A DNA stretch of 5,018 bases from Syntrophomonadaceae bacterium (GTDB taxonomy: Bacteria; Bacillota; Syntrophomonadia; Syntrophomonadales; Syntrophomonadaceae): contig JAQVWB010000154.1 of assembly GCA_028698695.1 (NCBI GenBank), forward strand, positions 1 through 5,018, in the 5' to 3' direction. Positions 1-5,018 of the stretch are shown one piece after another. Position 1 is the stretch's first letter. Every line of letters starts with the position of its first letter. Both the position numbers and the translations under genes were made by a program. The notes beneath the pieces were generated by a model. It had not been told where the DNA came from, made no database searches, and worked only from the letters and a program-made list of their open reading frames with translations.

Positions 1-43
1 TAAATAACACAAAAGTATTTACAGCTCCATATATTGATTGCAT

Positions 44-51
44 AGGAGGTG
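44..51 (+). promoter_or_regulatory. Strong ribosome binding site of the papain-like gene
   Basis: AGGAGGTG lies 6 bases before the ATG at 58 and is a near-perfect match to the end of bacterial 16S rRNA. It fixes the start codon and suggests efficient translation. No convincing -35/-10 pair is visible in the 43 bases further upstream, so the promoter probably lies outside the window or the gene belongs to an upstream transcript. Confidence 0.9.
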
Positions 52-57
52 TAAATT

Positions 58-888
58 ATGAAATTAGGTAAGAAACCATTTGTTGAAGATAAAAGGGACT
101 TACTTTTCAGAACGTACAAAACAATTGATCTGCCTCAAATACCAGCAACTTTTGGTCACCAGGACCTGATATCTGATTGGGGGATGCTGGGTAATGATAC
201 GGTTGGGGATTGTACATGTGCAGGAGCAGATCATGAAACAATGCTTTGGACAACCGAGGGAAATGATCCCGCTGCTTTTACCAGTGAGAATACAATTTCT
301 GATTATTCTGCTATTACAGGATATAATCCGGATGATCCCGACAGTGATCGTGGTGCAGTAGTGAGGCAGGTTCTACTGTACAGACAAAAAACCGGAATGA
401 TAGATGTTGACAGTGAACGTCATCAAATAGGGGCATTTGCCAAATTAGATCATAAAGATATCAATGAAATAAAAGAAGCAATGTATTTATTCAGCGCAAT
501 TGGGGTAGGTATTCAATTGCCTCAATCTGCTATGCTGCAATTTAATACAGGCAAGCCCTGGAAAGTTGTTCAAGGTTCACAAATTGAGGGAGGACATTAT
601 GTAAGTTGCGTTGGGTATGACGAAGAATATATCTATTGTGTGACCTGGGGACAGATTCAAAAAATGGATTATGATTTCTTTCAAACCTATTGCGATGAAG
701 CATGGGTAATGTTAAGCAAAGAATTTTTAAATGAGCAGGGAAATAGTCCGGAAGGATTTAATTTAGCACAATTACGGGCAGATTTGCTGGCGCTTGCTGA
801 TAATGTTCCGCGTATCCCGGTACTGCCGGCACCGCTCGCACCTTCTTCACCACCTGCACCACCAGTATTTCGAATAATTTACAGATAG
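58..888 (+). CDS. Papain-like (C1-type) cysteine peptidase-fold protein, catalytic status uncertain
   Basis: This encodes a 276-residue protein without a signal peptide or membrane segment, so it is probably cytosolic. The sequence shows a 'GNDTVGDC' motif with Cys52 followed by a helix-like stretch reaching His59, then 'GGHYVSCVGYD' around His180, then 'VTWGQ' (195-199) and a C-terminal 'DEAWVML' strand. The order Cys, His-x5-Gly-Tyr, Trp-Gly is that of papain-fold peptidases. Asn46 sits six residues before Cys52, where papain has its oxyanion-hole Gln. The position of papain's catalytic Asn, two before the Trp, is Val195. From memory, similar proteins with GDC and TWG motifs occur as uncharacterised proteins in bacteria and phages; that is recollection, not a search. 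Residues 249-269 form a proline/alanine-rich tail. A terminator 124 bases downstream separates it from the ABC genes. It could be a true cysteine peptidase with a Cys-His dyad, an amidase- or transglutaminase-like enzyme, or a non-enzymatic binding protein. Substrate unknown. Confidence 0.65.
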   Translation: MKLGKKPFVEDKRDLLFRTYKTIDLPQIPATFGHQDLISDWGMLGNDTVGDCTCAGADHETMLWTTEGNDPAAFTSENTISDYSAITGYNPDDPDSDRGAVVRQVLLYRQKTGMIDVDSERHQIGAFAKLDHKDINEIKEAMYLFSAIGVGIQLPQSAMLQFNTGKPWKVVQGSQIEGGHYVSCVGYDEEYIYCVTWGQIQKMDYDFFQTYCDEAWVMLSKEFLNEQGNSPEGFNLAQLRADLLALADNVPRIPVLPAPLAPSSPPAPPVFRIIYR

Positions 889-1011
889 AGATTTAATATT
901 ACCGGTTCTTCTTTACTTATAGATGGCGGATATATTGCGAAATAGGTTTAAGCTCTGGCCGGGGTATGCAAATGGAGGCTCAAGCCCATTATACAGCACC
1001 ATATGCAGTTT

Positions 1012-1038
1012 AAGCCCTTGATTATTCAAGGGCTTTTT
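1012..1038 (+). terminator. Rho-independent terminator
   Basis: A perfect 10-bp stem (1012-1021 with 1026-1035; AAGCCCTTGA pairing with TCAAGGGCTT) closes a TTAT loop and runs into a T tract at 1034-1038. This is a standard intrinsic terminator. It most simply ends the transcript of the papain-like gene, 124 bases after its stop codon, and insulates it from the ABC operon. An attenuator role for transcripts entering the ABC genes cannot be excluded, because -10-like elements for that operon lie downstream of the hairpin rather than upstream. Confidence 0.9.
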
Positions 1039-1060
1039 CGCGTATATGGTTTTCGCATAA

Positions 1061-1086
1061 TTGGCCTGTCATGAGTCCGCTATAAT
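1061..1086 (+). promoter_or_regulatory. Possible promoter of the ABC exporter operon
   Basis: TATAAT at 1081-1086 is a perfect -10 box and lies between the terminator and the first ABC gene, where a promoter is expected. The best -35-like hexamer is TTGGCC at 1061-1066, but the 14-bp spacer is too short and there is no TG extension, so the match is weak unless an activator helps. A second perfect TATAAT occurs at 1122-1127, also without a good -35. One of the two probably drives the operon; sequence alone does not decide. Confidence 0.35.
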
Positions 1087-1156
1087 AAGAAAAAAGTATA
1101 GGTTAGGTATGCCTGGTAGCTTATAATAAACTAAAAAGCAAAATGGGATTTATATA

Positions 1157-2896
1157 ATGAAAAAGCCAAGGATTGAACCTCTGATACAACCTGATAAAAT
1201 AATTAATTACTGGAAAAAGGAAAAAAAAGCCGTTGCCTTTATCGTCATCTTTGGTCTTGGCTACAATATATCTACTGTCATGGGCCCTATTTACCAGGGC
1301 AAACTCCTTGATGCCCTACTGCGCGGGGATAGTTTCAATGCAATAGTACAATTGGCAGTAATCTTTGTACTGCTGATTGCGATCATTCAATTAATGCGTC
1401 ACATGAAACGCTTTTATACCCGACGATTTGCCAACAGCACCAGTGCTGCCATGCGGTTGATAATCTACAACAACATTATTAATAAAAGCTACATTGATTT
1501 GCAGCATGAAAATACTGGTGACCTGATGACCAGAGCACTGGCGGATGTTGATTTGTGTGTGGATGGAATGCGGAAATTTACTACCGAAGTGTTCGATACC
1601 GGGGTTTTGATGTCCGCATATTTTGTAACCATGCTTTACTACGATGTGAAGATAACGATTTTAGGGGCGCTTTTTATTCCCGTCGCCATGTTGATTGCGG
1701 AGAAACTTAAAGATATAATATACAAATTTTCAATCGACTACCGGGTCAAAAGCAGTGTAATTACCGGTATGACTTATGACTATATAGATAATGCCATGCT
1801 CTATCGTATCAACGGCCTGGAGAAGCAAACCCGGGAAAAATACGATCTGGAACTGGAAGATTTACAAAACAAGGCCATTAAGGCTAATATTTTAGAAAAC
1901 TCTATGCAGCCTATATACAATGTGGTGGCTATGCTGGGAGTCATTATGGTAATTTATTTAGGCGGCACCAAGGTAATTGCCGGTAGTTGGACGGTAGGGA
2001 ATTTTTCAACCTATATGATCATGTTTGCCGCCCTGGCGGCCAAGGCCAGCAGCGCCGCCAAGCTTTTTAACTCTGTACAGAAATCCCGTATTTCATGGCA
2101 ACGCATAAAGCCTTACCTTGGCGAATATAGAACAAAAAACACAGTTCAAAATATCATGAAAGACCATACCGTTTTAAACATTGAAAAACTGACCTTTTAT
2201 TATCCTGAGTCTAAAGAAAGTATTATCCAAAGCATAAACCTGACTGCCCGACAAGGGGAAATAATAGGTGTAACCGGAGCAATTGCTTCCGGCAAAACCA
2301 CCCTGGGACTTTCACTCCTGGGATTATACCCCTATACGGGCAGCATTCGTATAGATGGAAAAGAATTACGAGGGTATTCAGAATACGAGCGCAGCCAAAT
2401 GATAGCTTACCTGGGGCACAATCCCCAGTTGCTGTCCGATACAATATACAACAATATTACATTGGGCAGTAATGAAGATATAACGGCAGTATTGCAGGAT
2501 GTCTGCTTTGATACCGATCTTGAAGTCATGCCCGATGGAGTTAATACACTGACGGGCAATCGGGGCATCCGTTTAAGCGGTGGACAGCAGGCGCGTATTG
2601 CTCTGGCCAGAACGCTTTTAAATAAAAGCAAGATCATTATTCTAGACGATCCATTCTCAGCCGTTGATATGAAGACAGAAGAAAAAATAATAAGCAATCT
2701 GAAAGAACATTATCAAGACTGCCTGATAATACTCATATCTCACCGTCTGGCGGTTTTCAGCCATATCAACCGCATCGTGCTTTTGCATAATGACCGGACT
2801 GTAGAATATGGTACCCACCAGGAGCTTATGGAGAAATCCGAAATTTATGCCAGCATCTATAACTTGCAGCAATTGGCAGGTGATAGCAATGAATAA
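1157..2896 (+). CDS. ABC exporter half-transporter, subunit with degenerate ATP site (BmrC/YheI-like)
   Basis: This is a 579-residue fused membrane-ATPase subunit of an exporter-type ABC transporter in the cytoplasmic membrane. Six hydrophobic segments lie at about 25-48, 60-80, 143-163, 164-182, 250-270 and 275-298, followed by the nucleotide-binding domain from about 338. Visible motifs: A-loop aromatic near Tyr349, Walker A GAIASGKT (374-381), Q-loop Gln424, signature LSGGQ (473-477), Walker B ending in Asp497-Asp498, D-loop SAVD (501-504) and switch His529. Asp498 replaces the catalytic Glu, the known mark of the degenerate subunit in heterodimeric exporters such as BmrCD, LmrCD and TM287/288. 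It overlaps the next ABC gene by 8 bp, so the two are almost certainly co-translated partners. The length is normal for the family, and there is no N-terminal C39 peptidase domain. The ATG at 1157 has only a weak GGGA site (1145-1148) 8 bases upstream, so basal expression may be modest. Multidrug or lipid export is a family-level guess; the substrate is not visible. Confidence 0.93.
   Translation: MKKPRIEPLIQPDKIINYWKKEKKAVAFIVIFGLGYNISTVMGPIYQGKLLDALLRGDSFNAIVQLAVIFVLLIAIIQLMRHMKRFYTRRFANSTSAAMRLIIYNNIINKSYIDLQHENTGDLMTRALADVDLCVDGMRKFTTEVFDTGVLMSAYFVTMLYYDVKITILGALFIPVAMLIAEKLKDIIYKFSIDYRVKSSVITGMTYDYIDNAMLYRINGLEKQTREKYDLELEDLQNKAIKANILENSMQPIYNVVAMLGVIMVIYLGGTKVIAGSWTVGNFSTYMIMFAALAAKASSAAKLFNSVQKSRISWQRIKPYLGEYRTKNTVQNIMKDHTVLNIEKLTFYYPESKESIIQSINLTARQGEIIGVTGAIASGKTTLGLSLLGLYPYTGSIRIDGKELRGYSEYERSQMIAYLGHNPQLLSDTIYNNITLGSNEDITAVLQDVCFDTDLEVMPDGVNTLTGNRGIRLSGGQQARIALARTLLNKSKIIILDDPFSAVDMKTEEKIISNLKEHYQDCLIILISHRLAVFSHINRIVLLHNDRTVEYGTHQELMEKSEIYASIYNLQQLAGDSNE
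2878..2883 (+). promoter_or_regulatory. Ribosome binding site deciding the start of the second ABC gene
   Basis: AGGTGA lies inside the end of the first ABC gene, 5 bases before the ATG at 2889. It supports that ATG rather than the in-frame ATG at 2808, which would add 27 residues with no similarity to an exporter N-terminus and would overlap the upstream gene by 89 bases. The arrangement favours translational coupling of the two subunits. Confidence 0.85.
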
Positions 2897-4634
2897 TAGT
2901 CTGGTTAAAAGATCGCTCAGTCAAGTAATTAAAAAGAACCGGGGCCTGGTTGCCCTATTGATTATTGCTGTTCTGGGTGTTGTTATTATCAGCCTTATTC
3001 CGCCCCAGATTTTAAAAATAATTATCGATGACAACCTGGTTCCAAAAGACAGGCAAGGTCTGTTGTACTGGGCAATATTATATTTAAGCGTTTTACTTTT
3101 TATAGGAGTATTCGATTTTTTCAAACAAGCCATCCTGACCATATTGGGACAGAAAGTCACCACGGAAATCAGAGCGGAAATGATGTTCAAGCTTGGAAAA
3201 ATCAACTCCCGGTTCTTTTCCACACATGACACCGGTGCAGTAGTCTCGCGGTTTACCAATGATGTTGACGCCATAAATACACTGTTTACCAGCGGCGTTG
3301 TAGGTATGATCGTCAGCAGTTTAAAAATAATCGGTATTGTAATATCGATCTGGCTTTTCAGCTATAAATTAGGTCTGATAACCTTGCTGATTTTACCGGT
3401 TATATATGCGATCACCAGGCTGTTTCAGAAGCGTATGCTTCAAGCACAGATGCAGAACCGCATCCAGATAGGACAAGTAAACAACCATATTGCCGAAACT
3501 CTTAATAATATGCTGATGATTAAAACCAACAGCAAAGAAAAATATATGGAACAAAACTATAGCCGCTATTTACTGGATAACTTTCTGACCCTGGATAAGG
3601 TTAATTTCTATGATGCCGTTTTTTCACCTATTATTTTGACTTTGCGGGCGGTTGTCATTGCCGGCATCGTTATACTTTCTTCAGAGCAGTTGAATTTCCT
3701 GGGCATTTCTTTGGGTATGATCGCAGCATCAATTGAGTTGATTTCCATCTTATTTGAACCCGTAGAAAATCTAGGCATGCAGTTGCAGAATATTCAACAG
3801 GCCATTTCCGGCGTCCGAAGAGTAAATGAGTTTTATATCGAAACAGAAGAAGACCGGAAAAATGATGAGCTGACTGCAGCAGAGATCATCCCGGACAGGT
3901 CAGCAGTTCGCGTAAATTTCAATAATGTCAGCTTTCAATATAAGACTGGAACAGATATCTTACAAAATATTAACTTGAGTCTTAAACCAATGGAGAAAGT
4001 CACATTTATAGGCCGTACCGGGGTGGGTAAGTCTACGCTGTTTAAACTGATCATAGGGCTTTTGCAGCCGGCAGAAGGGATTATAACCATTAATGGAATA
4101 GATGTATGTACTATACCCAATCGGGAGAAACGCAAGATCTTTGGTTATGTGGATCAGGGTTTCCATCTTATAAAAGGGACCGCAGCGGAACAGATCAGTC
4201 TGCAGGATGAGGGCATTACACGGAGGGAAATTGAGGAAGCCCTTAGGTATGTTGGTATGATGGAATATGTTGAATCCCTGGAAAAGGGACTGGATACTGA
4301 AATCAACAGCGATTCACTATTCTCTCAGGGGCAGAAGCAACTGCTTGCAATTGCCAGAGCTATAGTCACCAACCCGCCGATTTTGCTGTTGGATGAAATA
4401 ACGGCCAACCTGGATTCAATAACTGAAGAAAGGATCGTGGCAGTATTAAAGAAGGCCAGCTCAGCCCATACTGTATTATCAATATCTCACCGTTTATCAT
4501 CTGTAATTGCCAGCGATATTGTAGTTATATTAGAAAACGGCAAAGTTAAAAATGCAGGTTCGCCGGAAATGCTTTTGTTAAATGACGATTGGTATAGGAG
4601 CCACGTTGCGCTGGAAAAATTGACATGGAATTAG
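2889..4634 (+). CDS. ABC exporter half-transporter, subunit with catalytic Glu (BmrD/YheH-like)
   Basis: This is a 581-residue partner subunit of the same exporter, starting 'MNNSLVKRSL'. Hydrophobic segments lie at about 18-40, 57-80, 132-157, 160-178, 243-264 and 270-290. The nucleotide-binding domain starts near 338 and shows A-loop Tyr351, Walker A GRTGVGKS (375-382), Q-loop Gln423, signature FSQGQ (478-482), Walker B LLLDE with Asp502 and catalytic Glu503, D-loop ANLD (506-509) and switch His534. The signature departs from LSGGQ at its first and third positions, whereas the catalytic Glu is intact. This is the reciprocal of the upstream subunit, so the dimer would have one consensus site (this Walker B with the partner's LSGGQ) and one degenerate site. 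Length is normal for a half-transporter and shorter than B. subtilis BmrD, which carries an extra extracellular insertion. The start at 2889 was chosen for the AGGTGA site and the 8-bp overlap with the upstream stop. No terminator with a T tract is seen directly after the stop. The exported substrate is unknown. Confidence 0.93.
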   Translation: MNNSLVKRSLSQVIKKNRGLVALLIIAVLGVVIISLIPPQILKIIIDDNLVPKDRQGLLYWAILYLSVLLFIGVFDFFKQAILTILGQKVTTEIRAEMMFKLGKINSRFFSTHDTGAVVSRFTNDVDAINTLFTSGVVGMIVSSLKIIGIVISIWLFSYKLGLITLLILPVIYAITRLFQKRMLQAQMQNRIQIGQVNNHIAETLNNMLMIKTNSKEKYMEQNYSRYLLDNFLTLDKVNFYDAVFSPIILTLRAVVIAGIVILSSEQLNFLGISLGMIAASIELISILFEPVENLGMQLQNIQQAISGVRRVNEFYIETEEDRKNDELTAAEIIPDRSAVRVNFNNVSFQYKTGTDILQNINLSLKPMEKVTFIGRTGVGKSTLFKLIIGLLQPAEGIITINGIDVCTIPNREKRKIFGYVDQGFHLIKGTAAEQISLQDEGITRREIEEALRYVGMMEYVESLEKGLDTEINSDSLFSQGQKQLLAIARAIVTNPPILLLDEITANLDSITEERIVAVLKKASSAHTVLSISHRLSSVIASDIVVILENGKVKNAGSPEMLLLNDDWYRSHVALEKLTWN

Positions 4635-4697
4635 GAGTTTGAAAAGAAGGGGAAGATATCGGTCAATAATATGAAATAGGGGGTTAATAAATACCTG

Positions 4698-4732
4698 AGT
4701 GTAATTAAATAGAATTCTAAATATTTCACACT
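4698..4732 (+). repeat. 35-bp imperfect inverted repeat, possible operator
   Basis: The centre is a perfect 10-bp palindrome, TAGAATTCTA (4710-4719). The outer arms AGTGT (4698-4702) and ACACT (4728-4732) also pair, and the interval between is partly complementary with one bulge and a few mismatches. It lies just upstream of the extended -10 promoter at 4762-4770, where an activator or repressor could bind. It lacks a T tract and is AT-rich, so it is a poor terminator for the ABC operon. The arms are too far apart for a CRP/FNR-type site. Which regulator would bind is not known. Confidence 0.4.
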
Positions 4733-4761
4733 AAGAAATTACGAAACAAATTAATATTTTC

Positions 4762-4770
4762 TGTTATACT
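4762..4770 (+). promoter_or_regulatory. Extended -10 promoter for the last gene
   Basis: TGTTATACT combines the TG extension (4762-4763) with a TATACT -10 box (4765-4770), a common housekeeping promoter form in Firmicutes. The -35 region is weak: TTACGA at 4739-4744 is the closest hexamer and is 20 bases away. Transcription would start near 4777, giving a leader of about 60 bases before the ATG at 4838. An inverted repeat 30 bases upstream may regulate it. Confidence 0.6.
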
Positions 4771-4823
4771 AGCAGTAAGCAATATTCGCTTAAGGAAATA
4801 ATGGAGTTAAAATACATTTTAAA

Positions 4824-4831
4824 GAAAGGGG
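4824..4831 (+). promoter_or_regulatory. Ribosome binding site of the last gene
   Basis: GAAAGGGG sits 6 bases before the ATG at 4838. Purine-rich and well spaced, it supports that start codon over the out-of-frame ATG at 4801. Confidence 0.7.
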
Positions 4832-4837
4832 CTCGTT

Positions 4838-5018
4838 ATGGAAAATCTATTACTTAATCCCAAGAAGTACAGAGACCGGAACTACCCGGATGAACGGTCC
4901 AGAGAAATCATGCTGAAAACGATCGAGTGGTTTGAAAACAAAGGCCTGGCAGCAATCAAGGACTCATATCATACCAAGGAGTTTGTTGAGGATTACCAGA
5001 AGTTCGTGACGGATGAAC
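4838..5018 (+). CDS. Probable acyl-CoA dehydrogenase, N-terminal fragment (cut by window end)
   Basis: The first 60 codons of a longer gene are visible and stay open to the window edge. The protein begins 'MENLLLNPKKYRDRNYPDER' and continues with an amphipathic helix (about 21-41, including 'EIMLKTIEWFENKGLAAIK') and an acidic, aromatic-rich segment ending in 'DYQKFVTDE'. I recognise this opening as resembling large acyl-CoA dehydrogenases (around 570-600 residues) found in anaerobes; in that family the flavin and substrate motifs come later and are not in view. If right, the enzyme would oxidise an acyl-CoA to the enoyl-CoA, passing electrons to an electron-transfer flavoprotein. The gene has its own promoter and ribosome binding site and is 203 bases from the ABC operon, so it is probably unrelated in function. 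The call rests on memory of the N-terminus only. Confidence 0.5.
   Translation, partial: MENLLLNPKKYRDRNYPDERSREIMLKTIEWFENKGLAAIKDSYHTKEFVEDYQKFVTDE

Noticed and set aside
889..1156. Known riboswitch, tRNA or CRISPR array in the intergenic region
   Set aside because: I compared the stretch by eye with core motifs of common riboswitches (TPP, SAM, fluoride, guanidine, c-di-GMP, preQ1) and found no match; there is no tRNA cloverleaf and no spaced direct repeats.
2223..2872. Three open frames on the minus strand inside the first ABC gene
   Set aside because: They lie opposite a clearly coding ATPase domain, overlap each other, and show no recognisable motifs or start signals.
2808..2888. N-terminal extension of the second ABC gene from the ATG at 2808
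   Set aside because: The extra 27 residues are out-of-frame reading of the upstream ABC gene, do not look like an exporter N-terminus, and have no good ribosome binding site. The ATG at 2889 has AGGTGA at the right distance.
2921..3274. 117-codon minus-strand open frame opposite the second ABC gene
   Set aside because: It lies opposite the membrane domain of a strongly supported gene, and its translation has no domain-like pattern.
3935..4166. Two minus-strand open frames opposite the second ABC ATPase domain
   Set aside because: They overlap each other and oppose the Walker A region; they are shadows of the real gene.
1157..4634. Bacteriocin or lantibiotic exporter
   Set aside because: Neither subunit carries an N-terminal C39 peptidase domain, and no precursor peptide or modification enzyme is seen nearby; a general heterodimeric exporter is the safer call.
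4635..4761. Terminator for the ABC operon
   Set aside because: No GC-rich stem followed by a T tract is present; the only sizeable inverted repeat is AT-rich and lacks the T run, so it fits an operator better.

Overview
The window reads as chromosomal DNA of an anaerobic, low-to-moderate GC Firmicute, probably a clostridial or Negativicutes-type bacterium. The reasons are the strong AGGAGG-type ribosome binding sites, an extended -10 promoter, a BmrCD-like ABC exporter pair, and the start of what looks like an acyl-CoA dehydrogenase of a kind I associate with anaerobes. The organism call is inference from style only; no marker gene is present. All four genes lie on the + strand.

Bases 1-888 carry a strong Shine-Dalgarno site and a 276-residue cytosolic protein with a papain-like (C1-type) cysteine peptidase outline: an active-site-like Cys52, a His180 in a typical 'GGHYVSCVGYD' setting, and a Trp-Gly (197-198) where papain has its Asn-Ser-Trp-Gly. 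The usual catalytic Asn is not there. The tail is proline-rich. Bases 889-1156 have no convincing gene. They hold a textbook rho-independent terminator (1012-1038), preceded by a stretch that can fold in several ways, and followed by -10-like elements for the next operon.

Bases 1157-4634 are a two-gene operon for a heterodimeric type IV (type I exporter-like) ABC transporter. The genes overlap by 8 bp, and each encodes a six-helix membrane domain fused to an ATPase domain. The first subunit has Asp498 in place of the catalytic Glu but a perfect LSGGQ. The second has the catalytic Glu503 but an altered FSQGQ signature. Together they would form one degenerate and one consensus ATP site, as in BmrCD, LmrCD and TM287/288. 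The substrate cannot be read from the sequence.

Bases 4635-4837 are a regulatory gap with a 35-bp imperfect inverted repeat, an extended -10 promoter and a ribosome binding site. The last gene (4838 to the window edge) is cut off after 60 codons and is tentatively an acyl-CoA dehydrogenase.

I do not see a clear undescribed system. The points most worth a second look are the papain-like protein without the normal catalytic Asn, the inverted repeat before the last gene, and the foldable region ahead of the terminator.
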